A DNA stretch of 36,435 nucleotides from positions 1-36,435 of the forward strand of contig JADYYF010000165.1 in NCBI GenBank assembly GCA_020853795.1. The letters run 5' to 3'. Below are positions 26,079-33,645 of this stretch, piece by piece. A program made the translations under genes and the position numbers. A model generated the notes under the pieces. The model was not told where the DNA came from. It ran no database searches and worked only from the letters and a program-made list of their open reading frames with translations. Origin of the DNA: Candidatus Zixiibacteriota bacterium. GTDB taxonomy: Bacteria; Zixibacteria; MSB-5A5; CAIYYT01. Positions within the stretch are counted from its first letter, which is position 1. Every line of letters begins with the position of its first letter.

Positions 26079-26956
26079 TGCCCGAGTACGCTTACTACCC
26101 CGGTTGCAGTCTCGAACACACCGCCAGTCCGTACGATCTGTCGATGCGCGCTGTCTTTAAGGCCCTCGATATCGGCTTGCGGGAAATCGAAGACTGGAAT
26201 TGCTGCGGCGCCACGATGTACATGTCGTCGAAAAAAATCGTCGGCTACTCGATCAGTGCCCGCAATCTCGCGCTCGCACAGGAAATGAAGCTCGATGTCT
26301 GTGCTCCCTGTTCAAGCTGCTATACGATTCTGGACAAGACCAACCGCCAGATCAACTGGAATCCGCAACAGCGCCAGCAAATCAACACGGCCCTGGCCGA
26401 AGCCGGACTTTCCTATGACGGCAGCGTCAAAGTTCGCCATCCCCTCGACATTCTCATCAATGATCTGGGATTGGAGAAACTCAAGGAGAAGGTGACCAAT
26501 CCGTTGAACGGCCTGAAGGTTGCCCCCTACTACGGCTGCCAGATCGTCCGACCGCACGGTTACTTCGACGACACCGACGATCCGCAGACGATGGATCAGT
26601 TGATTCGCGCCCTCGGCGGCGAAGCCGTGCATTACCCGCTCAAAGTGCGCTGCTGCGGCGGCATGCTGATGACCACCGACGATACCATTGCCTTGAAGCT
26701 GTGTCACGAGATTCTGCAGGCGGCGGCCGACAACAAGGCCGACGTCGTCGCCACCGCGTGCCCGCTCTGCCATATCAATCTCGAGGGCTATCAAAAGCAA
26801 ATCAACGCCCGCTTCGGTTCACACCTCGATCTGCCGATCGTGTACTTCACTCATCTGGTCGGCGTCGCGCTCGGCCTGTCGGCCCAGGAATTGGGGCTGG
26901 ACAAGCTGCTGATTGCGCCTCGCCGGCTGATGACAAGGGAGGTGGCCCACACATGA
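26078..26956 (+). CDS. hdrB: heterodisulfide reductase subunit B
   Basis: A 292-aa protein with two complete CCG domains: C10, C42-C43, C78, C81 and C154, C192-C193, C228, C231. These bind the two non-cubane [4Fe-4S] clusters that reduce the CoM-CoB disulfide in methanogens. Because both sets are intact, the protein should be catalytically competent. The host is unlikely to use CoM-CoB disulfide, so the real acceptor is unknown; other HdrB-type proteins act on disulfides or hand electrons to other partners. Start overlaps hdrC and the stop overlaps the next ATG (ATGA). Confidence 0.93.
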   Translation: MPEYAYYPGCSLEHTASPYDLSMRAVFKALDIGLREIEDWNCCGATMYMSSKKIVGYSISARNLALAQEMKLDVCAPCSSCYTILDKTNRQINWNPQQRQQINTALAEAGLSYDGSVKVRHPLDILINDLGLEKLKEKVTNPLNGLKVAPYYGCQIVRPHGYFDDTDDPQTMDQLIRALGGEAVHYPLKVRCCGGMLMTTDDTIALKLCHEILQAAADNKADVVATACPLCHINLEGYQKQINARFGSHLDLPIVYFTHLVGVALGLSAQELGLDKLLIAPRRLMTREVAHT

Positions 26957-27936
26957 GCAACTCAGACAACGGCGCGGAAATCCGCGTTGGGGTATATGTC
27001 TGCCATTGCGGCACCAACATCGCTAAGACCGTTGACGTCGCCAAGGTCGCCGAAATGGCAGCCACGCTCCCGAACGTCGTGGTCGCTCGCCATTACAAAT
27101 TCATGTGCTCCGATCCTGGTCAGGATCTGATTCAGCGCGATATCAAGGAGCTGAAACTCAATCGCGTCGTCGTGGCCGCCTGCAGTCCCTTGATGCACGA
27201 ACCGACCTTCCGGAATGCCTGCGCCGCGGCCGGTCTCAATCGGTACCTGTTCGAAATGGCGAACATCCGCGAACAGGTCAGCTGGGTCACGCTCGACTCC
27301 AAAGGCGCGACCACCAAGGCGATGGCGCTCGTTCGCGCTGCCGTCGCCCGCGTGCGCTTGCACGAACCACTGGAGATGCGGCGCGTACCGATCAAGAAGC
27401 GCGTGCTCGTAGTCGGCGCCGGAATTGCCGGTATCGAGTCCGCCCTGCAGATCGCCGACGCCGGATTTGAAGTGGTTCTGGTTGAGAAGGAACCGTCGAT
27501 CGGCGGACACATGGCGCAGTTCGACAAGACGTTTCCGACGCTCGACTGCGCCGCCTGCATTCTGACGCCGAAGATGGTCTCGGTCGGCAAACATCCGAAT
27601 ATTCGGCTGATGACCTGGACCGAAGTCGAGGAAGTCTCCGGCTACCTCGGGAATTTCACCGTCAAGCTCAAACGCAAGCCGCGTTACGTCGACGTGAAGA
27701 AGTGCAATAGCTGCGGCGCTTGCTATGAGGCGTGCCCGAGCGTGCCGACTCCGGCCTATCGGCGCATGACTCTCGGCGGCCGTGTCTACCGCGAGGGCCG
27801 CCTGCTCGACGTGCAAGACAAGTGGCGCATGGGACCCAAGCACGACCTGACGGTCTTGACCGCCGCCCAGCCGATGCCGGAGAACCTGCCGACGCCGGAG
27901 TCGCAGCCGGTCCAAGTGGAGGTGCAACAGCAATGA
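26953..27936 (+). CDS. hdrA: HdrA, N-terminal half only (split HdrA)
   Basis: A 327-aa protein equal to roughly the first half of HdrA. The N-terminal cluster domain (about 10-140) has cysteines in YVCHCG, MCSDPG and AACSP. The FAD Rossmann motif GAGIAG (155-160) is followed by VEKEPSIGGHMAQFDKTFPT and CAACILTPKMV. One [4Fe-4S] motif (C251, C254, C257, C261) completes the first half of the inserted ferredoxin domain. Normal HdrA continues with a second cluster, the rest of the FAD domain and a C-terminal ferredoxin. Here the protein instead ends in an unrelated, Pro/Gln-rich tail of about 65 residues. The missing half is encoded three genes downstream (30478-32235). The ATGA overlaps on both sides show an intact operon gene, not a broken one. 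Confidence 0.9.
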   Translation: MSNSDNGAEIRVGVYVCHCGTNIAKTVDVAKVAEMAATLPNVVVARHYKFMCSDPGQDLIQRDIKELKLNRVVVAACSPLMHEPTFRNACAAAGLNRYLFEMANIREQVSWVTLDSKGATTKAMALVRAAVARVRLHEPLEMRRVPIKKRVLVVGAGIAGIESALQIADAGFEVVLVEKEPSIGGHMAQFDKTFPTLDCAACILTPKMVSVGKHPNIRLMTWTEVEEVSGYLGNFTVKLKRKPRYVDVKKCNSCGACYEACPSVPTPAYRRMTLGGRVYREGRLLDVQDKWRMGPKHDLTVLTAAQPMPENLPTPESQPVQVEVQQQ

Positions 27937-28457
27937 CAACGACTGCAGTCAAGCCTGAAGAATATGATGTTCAGGAAGCCATCGACAAGATCGTCGCCGA
28001 GTATGGTGCGAAACCATCCGCGCTGATCATGATCTTGCAGGATATCCAGAAACACTACCGCTACTTGCCGGAATCGGCCATGCACGCCGTTTCCAAGTCG
28101 ATGAAGCTGCCGATCGCGCAGATTTACGGCGTCGCAACGTTCTATCGGTCCTTCAGCTTGAAGCCGAAGGGCAAGAACCACGTCTGCGTCTGCACCGGTA
28201 CCGCCTGTCATGTGCGGCAGGCCACCGTCATTGTCGACAAGCTCCGGCGCGACCTCAAGATCGAGCCCGGTGAGACTACGCCCGACGGCGAGATCAGCCT
28301 GGAAACCGTGAACTGCCTCGGGGCCTGCGCCCTTGGACCGCTCGTCACGGCCAACGACATCTACTACGGCAACATGACGGTCTCCAAGACGGAGCAAATG
28401 CTGAATGACATCCGCGCCGGCAAATTGAGTGCCAAGAAAGACGAGGTGGCCGGATGA
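27933..28457 (+). CDS. NuoE/HydC-like [2Fe-2S] subunit
   Basis: A 174-aa thioredoxin-fold [2Fe-2S] protein of the 24-kDa complex I family, with ligands C87 and C92 (CTGTAC) and C128 and C132 (CLGAC). The N-terminal helices (ALIMILQDIQKHYRYLP) and GVATFYRSFS are family-typical. In NADH dehydrogenases and in trimeric HydABC hydrogenases it partners the FMN subunit, which is encoded next. It starts inside the end of the hdrA half gene (ATGA) and its own stop overlaps the next start, so NuoE, NuoF and the Hdr parts are made together. Best named HydC or NuoE-like. Confidence 0.93.
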   Translation: MTTTAVKPEEYDVQEAIDKIVAEYGAKPSALIMILQDIQKHYRYLPESAMHAVSKSMKLPIAQIYGVATFYRSFSLKPKGKNHVCVCTGTACHVRQATVIVDKLRRDLKIEPGETTPDGEISLETVNCLGACALGPLVTANDIYYGNMTVSKTEQMLNDIRAGKLSAKKDEVAG

Positions 28458-30469
28458 AAGACCCTGTCCTGAAGACAACGGCCGACTTACAGCAGCTGCG
28501 CGAAAAGCTGCAGCACAACCGCAACGTCAACAAGACTGTCATCACTGTCTGTGCCGGCACCGGCTGCCTGGCGTGCGGCTGCGAAAGCGTTGCCAAGACG
28601 TTTCGCGAGTTGCTCGCGTCTGACCACATGGAAAATGAAGTCGAGCTGAAGACAACCGGCTGCCACGGCTTCTGTGAACGCGGACCACTGGTCGTCATTC
28701 AACCACAAGGCGTCTTTTACCAGCGCGTTCGTCCCGCCGACGCCAAATTGATCTGGGAACAGACCATCAAGGGCGGGAAGCTAGTAAACAAGCTGCTGTA
28801 CAAAGACCCGCAGTCGCAACAGGTGATCAAGCTCGAGAAAGATATTCCCTTCTACCGCAAGCAGATGCGCCTGATTTTCGGCAGGAACGGCTACATGGAT
28901 CCGACCTCGATCTCCGACTACATCCTGCTCGGTGGCTACCAGGCCATGGTTAAGGCGCTGACGACAATGAAACCGGAACAGGTGATCGACATCGTCAAGA
29001 AATCCGGCCTGCGCGGACGCGGCGGCGGTGGCTTCCCGACCGGAAAGAAATGGGAGTCATGCCGCAGGGCGAAGGGCGAACCGAAGTACATCATCTGCAA
29101 CGCCGACGAGGGTGATCCCGGCGCCTTCATGAACCGCTCACTGCTGGAGGGCAACCCGCATTCGGTGATCGAAGGCATGGTTATCGGCGCCTTCGCTATC
29201 GGCAGCACCGACGGTTTCGTTTACGTCCGCAACGAGTACCCGCTGGCGGTCAAGAACCTGACGATCGCGATCAACCAGGCACGGGAATACGGCCTCCTCG
29301 GCCAGAACATTCTCGGCACCGGCTTCAACTTCGACATCGAGATTTCTCGCGGCGGCGGCGCATTCGTCTGCGGTGAGTCGACCGCGCTGATGGCCTCGCT
29401 CGAAGGCAAGGTCGGCGAGCCGCGCGCCAAATACATCCACACGGTCGAAGCCGGGTTCAATGATAAACCGTCCAATCTCAACAACGTTGAGACCTGGGCC
29501 AATATCCCGCTGATCGTCGAGCGCGGCCCCGAGTGGTTCGCTTCGATCGGCACCGAAGGCTCCAAAGGCACCAAGGTGTTCGCCTTGACCGGCAAAGTCA
29601 ACAACACCGGCTTGGTCGAAGTGCCAATGGGCATCACGCTGCGCGAGATTCTCTATGATATCGGCGGCGGCGTCCCGAACAACAAACGATTCAAAGCCGT
29701 CCAGACCGGCGGTCCTTCCGGCGGCACGCTGATCGTGGAGACGTCCGATGCGGCGATTCACGACAGCTTGGTCGCCCATGGTGACATCAACGAAGACGAC
29801 GAGCCGCACAGCCTGCTCGACCTGCCGGTCGATTTCGATGAATTGACGCGCGCCGGCTCGATGATGGGATCCGGCGGCATGATCGTCATGGACGAAGACT
29901 CCTGCATGGTGGATGTCGCCCGCTACTTCCTCAATTTCCTGCAGGAAGAATCGTGCGGCAAGTGTCTGCCCTGTCGCGAAGGCATCGTTGTGATGCTCAA
30001 CATCCTGAACAAGATCTGCCACGGCGAAGGCACGATGGAGGATATCACCTACCTCGAGCAATTATCACAGGTGATTATTGACACCAGTCTCTGCCAGCTG
30101 GGCGGATCGGCGCCGAACCCGGTGCTGTCGACGATCCGCTACTTCCGGCAGGAGTACATCGCCCACGTCCGCGACAAACGTTGTCCGGCGGGCGTCTGCA
30201 AGGATCTGGTGGCGCACGCGATCGACAACACCTGTACCGGCTGTCACGCCTGCGTCAAGCCGTGTCCGACGGCGGCAATCATCGGTGAACCGAAACGTCT
30301 GCACGTGATCATCCAGGATAAGTGCATCCAGTGCGGCGCGTGCTACCAGATCTGCCGCTATAACTCGATCAAACGGGTCAAGCGCGGTGAAGGCGACCGT
30401 ATCCAACAACGCGCGCGCGAAATGTGGCAGCCCCGGATAACCGACAAACAGCCGGCGCCGGTGGCGTAG
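28454..30469 (+). CDS. NuoF/HydB-like NAD(H)-FMN subunit with extra FeS domains
   Basis: A 671-aa NADH-binding subunit. The N-terminal thioredoxin-like [2Fe-2S] domain has C33, C38, C70, C74. The NuoF core has NADH/FMN glycine loops (LRGRGGGGFPTGKKW at 186-200 and CNADEGDPGAF at 215-225). The N3-type cluster is C501/C504/C507 (CGKCLPCREG) and C547. A C-terminal 2x[4Fe-4S] ferredoxin domain has C594/C597/C600/C604 and C624/C627/C630/C634. This layout is that of HydB of electron-bifurcating hydrogenases, longer than plain NuoF. It would oxidise or reduce NAD(P)(H) at FMN and connect to ferredoxin-type centres. ATG 28454 overlaps the NuoE stop; the stop is eight bases before the fusion gene. Confidence 0.93.
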   Translation: MKDPVLKTTADLQQLREKLQHNRNVNKTVITVCAGTGCLACGCESVAKTFRELLASDHMENEVELKTTGCHGFCERGPLVVIQPQGVFYQRVRPADAKLIWEQTIKGGKLVNKLLYKDPQSQQVIKLEKDIPFYRKQMRLIFGRNGYMDPTSISDYILLGGYQAMVKALTTMKPEQVIDIVKKSGLRGRGGGGFPTGKKWESCRRAKGEPKYIICNADEGDPGAFMNRSLLEGNPHSVIEGMVIGAFAIGSTDGFVYVRNEYPLAVKNLTIAINQAREYGLLGQNILGTGFNFDIEISRGGGAFVCGESTALMASLEGKVGEPRAKYIHTVEAGFNDKPSNLNNVETWANIPLIVERGPEWFASIGTEGSKGTKVFALTGKVNNTGLVEVPMGITLREILYDIGGGVPNNKRFKAVQTGGPSGGTLIVETSDAAIHDSLVAHGDINEDDEPHSLLDLPVDFDELTRAGSMMGSGGMIVMDEDSCMVDVARYFLNFLQEESCGKCLPCREGIVVMLNILNKICHGEGTMEDITYLEQLSQVIIDTSLCQLGGSAPNPVLSTIRYFRQEYIAHVRDKRCPAGVCKDLVAHAIDNTCTGCHACVKPCPTAAIIGEPKRLHVIIQDKCIQCGACYQICRYNSIKRVKRGEGDRIQQRAREMWQPRITDKQPAPVA

Positions 30470-30477
30470 GAGGAAGT

Positions 30478-32235
30478 ATGGCAACTGTCAATATCAAGAT
30501 CGACGGTCAACCGATCACGGTGGAAGAAGGCTCATACGTACTCGAGGCCGCCCGAGCGCTCGGCATCGATATCCCGACGCTCTGCTTCTACCCGCACATG
30601 AGTCCCTACGCCGCCTGCCGGATTTGCTGCGTTGAGGCCCGCAACGGCCGTGGCTGGAGCAAAATCGTGACGGCCTGCAATTACCCGACCTGGGAGGGTC
30701 TCGAGATCTACACCGACACCGCCCGCGTGGTGAACGCCCGCCGTACGAACCTCGAGATGCTGATGGCCAATTGCGCGCCGTCCCCGGTGCTCGAACGCCT
30801 GGCCGACAAGTTCGGCATCACCGAACCCCGCTTCGGCACCGGCGAGTACACCTGCATTCTCTGCGGTCTCTGTGTGCGGTTCTGCGACGAGGTCGTCGGC
30901 GCGCACGCGCTGACCTTTGTCAATCGCGGCAGCAATCGCGACCTCTCAACGCCGTTCGAACGCGAGTCGGAGGCCTGCATCCTCTGCGGTGCTTGCGCCA
31001 AGATCTGTCCGACCGGCTATATCCGCATGGAGGACATCGAAGAGCGCGCCATTAATCATCGCGAAATGAGCCTCGGCCCGAACGCGGCAATTACGCTGCC
31101 CTTCCGCCAGGCTGTGCCCAATGTCCCCGTCATCGTCCGCGAAAACTGTATTCATTATAAAACCGGTGGCTGTATGATCTGCTCCAAGGTGTGTCCGAAA
31201 GATTGTATCGATTACGGCGATCGTCCGGAAGTTGTGGAGCTGGAAGTGGGAGCGATTGTGCTCGCCACCGGTTTTGATGATTTCGACCCGACTCCGATGA
31301 AGCAGTATGGCTACGGCAAGTACCCGAATGTCATCACGTCGATCGAATTCGAGCGGATGAACAACGCTGCCGGCCCCACGGGCGGCAAGATTTATCTCGA
31401 GAACGGCGACGAGCCAAAACGGATCGCCATCCTCCACTGCGTCGGCAGCCGCGACGAGCATCAGCACAAGTATTGCAGCCGTGTCTGCTGTATGTATGCG
31501 CTGAAATTCGCCCACCTGATCAAGGAGAAAACCAAGGCCGACGTCTACCAGTTCTATATCGACATGCGCGCCTTCGGCAAGGGTTACGAGGAATTCTACC
31601 AGCGTATCCTCGACGAGGGTGGCAATGTCATTCGCGGCAAGGGCGCCGAGGTCGTCCCGTCTTCGCACAGGCAGGCCGCCGAAGGCCACCTGATCGTCCG
31701 CTGCGAGGACACCATGATCGGCAAGTTCCGCGAGATCCCGGTTGACATGGTGGTTTTGTGCACCGCGTTGGAAGCCCGCCATGACGCCAAAGACGTGGCG
31801 CGCAAGTTCAACATCTCGGTCGGCGCTGACGGCTGGTTCATCGAGTCGCATCCCAAGTTGGGACCGGTCTCGACCGCTACCGAGGGCGTATTCCTCGCCG
31901 GTGTCTGCCAGGGCGCCAAGGATATTCCCGACTCCGTGGCGCAGGGCTCGGCTGCCGCGGCTCAAGTAATGAAATTGTTGTGCCAGGGCGAGGTGCTGAT
32001 GGATGCCACCTATGCCGAGGTTAACGAGGAACTCTGCTCCGGCTGCCGCATCTGCAATGACCTTTGCCCATACCGGGCCATCGACTTTGATGCCGTCAAG
32101 AAGCTGAGCCATGTAAATTCGGCGCTCTGCAAGGCTTGCGGGACCTGCGTGGCCGCCTGTCCGTCCGGGGCGATCAAGGGGCGGCACTTCACCGATGAAC
32201 AGATCTATGCGCAGATCGAGGGGATGTTGTCATGA
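30478..32235 (+). CDS. fusion: NuoG/HydA-like FeS N-terminus + C-terminal half of HdrA
   Basis: A 585-aa fusion. Residues 1-75 are a [2Fe-2S] domain (C36, C47, C50, C67) as in NuoG/HydA. Residues 120-180 hold two [4Fe-4S] motifs (C126/129/132/136 and C167/170/173/177). The usual His-Cys cluster between them is absent; only C99 remains in MANCAPSPVLERL. From about residue 203 (AITLPFRQAVPNVPVI) the sequence is the second half of HdrA: a cluster (C224, C232, C235, C239), VGAIVLATGFDDFDP, KYCSRVCCMYALKFAHLIKE and MRAFGKGYEEFYQR, then GVFLAGVCQGAKDIPDSVAQG of the FAD domain, and a C-terminal 2x[4Fe-4S] ferredoxin (C520 to C561). It must pair with the N-terminal half encoded at 26953-27936. The start follows a strong AGGAGG. 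Confidence 0.92.
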   Translation: MATVNIKIDGQPITVEEGSYVLEAARALGIDIPTLCFYPHMSPYAACRICCVEARNGRGWSKIVTACNYPTWEGLEIYTDTARVVNARRTNLEMLMANCAPSPVLERLADKFGITEPRFGTGEYTCILCGLCVRFCDEVVGAHALTFVNRGSNRDLSTPFERESEACILCGACAKICPTGYIRMEDIEERAINHREMSLGPNAAITLPFRQAVPNVPVIVRENCIHYKTGGCMICSKVCPKDCIDYGDRPEVVELEVGAIVLATGFDDFDPTPMKQYGYGKYPNVITSIEFERMNNAAGPTGGKIYLENGDEPKRIAILHCVGSRDEHQHKYCSRVCCMYALKFAHLIKEKTKADVYQFYIDMRAFGKGYEEFYQRILDEGGNVIRGKGAEVVPSSHRQAAEGHLIVRCEDTMIGKFREIPVDMVVLCTALEARHDAKDVARKFNISVGADGWFIESHPKLGPVSTATEGVFLAGVCQGAKDIPDSVAQGSAAAAQVMKLLCQGEVLMDATYAEVNEELCSGCRICNDLCPYRAIDFDAVKKLSHVNSALCKACGTCVAACPSGAIKGRHFTDEQIYAQIEGMLS

Positions 32236-32681
32236 CATTTGAACCAAGAATCGTCGGATTCCTCTGCAATTGGTGCAGCTATACCGGTGCCGATTTGGCC
32301 GGAACGGCGCGCATGCACTACCCGCCGAACGTAATGGCCATCCGCGTCATGTGTTCCGGCCGCGTCGATCCGTCCTTCATTCTCGATGCGTTTCGGCGCG
32401 GCGCCGATGGTGTGCTGGTTTGCGGCTGCCATCCCGGCGACTGCCACTACATCGACGGCAACTACAAGTGCATGCGCCGACTGCCGATGACACAGCGGTT
32501 GATCGAAGCGATGGGCATCGACCGCCGGCGTCTGCGTCTGGAATGGGTCTCAGCCTCGGAAGGCGGCCGATTCCAGCAGGTCATTTCCGAATTCACCGAG
32601 CAAGTCCGCGCGCTGGGTCCGTTTGAGCTGCGCGACTACAAGTTCGATCCCAATGCCGAGGAGGTGCATCAGCATGCCTAA
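32232..32681 (+). CDS. mvhD: MvhD/FlpD-type [2Fe-2S] subunit
   Basis: A 149-aa protein that in MvhADG-HdrABC carries electrons from hydrogenase (or formate dehydrogenase) to the FAD of HdrA. Cysteines that fit the cluster site are in CNWC (12, 15), MCSGR (41) and CGCHPGDC (64, 66, 71). GVLVCGCHPGDCHYIDGN and RMHYPPNVMAIRVMCSGRVD are family signatures. It sits exactly between the HdrA half and the hydrogenase subunits, with an ATGA overlap upstream and an eight-base overlap with the small-subunit gene downstream. That position supports its role as the physical bridge. Confidence 0.93.
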   Translation: MTFEPRIVGFLCNWCSYTGADLAGTARMHYPPNVMAIRVMCSGRVDPSFILDAFRRGADGVLVCGCHPGDCHYIDGNYKCMRRLPMTQRLIEAMGIDRRRLRLEWVSASEGGRFQQVISEFTEQVRALGPFELRDYKFDPNAEEVHQHA

Positions 32682-33645
32682 ACCGAAACTCGCGATCTAC
32701 TGGGCGTCGTCCTGCGGCGGTTGCGATATCGCGATCCTCGACATCGAGGAGAAGATCCTCGCGGTCACGGAGTTCTTTGACCTCGTCTTCTGGCCCTGTG
32801 CGATGGACTTCAAGTACGACGACGTCCGCGCCATGGACGATAAGTCGATCACCGTCACGCTCTTCAACGGCGCCATTCGCACCAGCGAAAACTACGAGCT
32901 GGCGCAGCTCCTGCGGCAGAAGTCGGTGGTGCTGGTGGCGTTCGGCAGTTGCGCCGGTGAAGGCTGTATCCCGGCACTCGCCAACTTCTTTGACAAAGAA
33001 TCAATCCTCGATTACGTCTATCACAAGTCACCGTCGCTGGCCAATGGCGGCAGCGTTTTACCGCAGCCGGAGGTTGAAGTTCCCGAAGGGAAGATCACCA
33101 TCCCGAAGTTCTGGAATACGGTGCGTACGCTCGACCAAGTGGTCGAAGTCGACTACTACATCCCCGGCTGCCCACCGCAATCAGACCAGATCGCATCCGC
33201 GGTGCTGACCGTTATTGATATCCTGAAAACCGGCAAGCCGCTTCCGCCCAAAGGCACCGTCCTCGGCGCGACCGAGAAGTCGTGCTGCGATGAATGCCCG
33301 CGCGAACGCAACGTCAAGAAGATCAAGTCCTTCATCCGCCCGTTCCAGAAAGTTACTGATCCGAACCTGTGCCTGATGGAACAAGGGATTGTTTGCCTCG
33401 GTCCGGCGACCCGCTCCGGTTGTGGCGCCAAATGCGTCAAGGCCGGCGTTCCCTGTCGCGGCTGCTACGGCCTGCCGTCCAACGTCCGCGATCAAGGCGC
33501 CAAGATGGTGTCGGCACTGGCGAGCGTTATCGACTCCACCGACCCGGAGGAAATCGAGCAGATCATCAGCACGATTCCCGATCCGCTCGGGACCTTTTAT
33601 CGCTTCAGTCTCGCCGGCTCATTGCTGCGGAGGGCCCAGGTATGA
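32674..33645 (+). CDS. mvhG: [NiFe]-hydrogenase small subunit, MvhG-like
   Basis: A 323-aa cytoplasmic small subunit (no Tat signal). The proximal cluster begins with YWASSCGGCDIAILD (C14, C17) and uses GSCAGEGC and DYYIPGCPPQ. Further cysteines (CCDECPRE and, near the C-terminus, SGCGAKCVKAGVPCRGCYG) supply the additional [4Fe-4S] clusters of group 3 enzymes. It passes electrons from the NiFe site to MvhD. ATG 32674 is eight bases after GAGGAGG, which lies inside mvhD. The stop overlaps the large-subunit start (ATGA). The sequence resembles heterodisulfide-reductase-linked group 3c hydrogenases. Confidence 0.92.
   Translation: MPKPKLAIYWASSCGGCDIAILDIEEKILAVTEFFDLVFWPCAMDFKYDDVRAMDDKSITVTLFNGAIRTSENYELAQLLRQKSVVLVAFGSCAGEGCIPALANFFDKESILDYVYHKSPSLANGGSVLPQPEVEVPEGKITIPKFWNTVRTLDQVVEVDYYIPGCPPQSDQIASAVLTVIDILKTGKPLPPKGTVLGATEKSCCDECPRERNVKKIKSFIRPFQKVTDPNLCLMEQGIVCLGPATRSGCGAKCVKAGVPCRGCYGLPSNVRDQGAKMVSALASVIDSTDPEEIEQIISTIPDPLGTFYRFSLAGSLLRRAQV

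Noticed and set aside
30946-32187. Minus-strand 413-aa open frame opposite the NuoG-HdrA fusion
   Set aside because: It lies wholly antisense to a gene with clear cluster motifs and overlapping operon neighbours; no recognisable domain.
26953-32235. The split hdrA as an assembly error or frameshifted pseudogene
   Set aside because: Three intact genes with ATGA overlaps lie between the halves, both halves have their own starts and stops, and all cluster ligands are intact. A misassembly would not create such overlaps.
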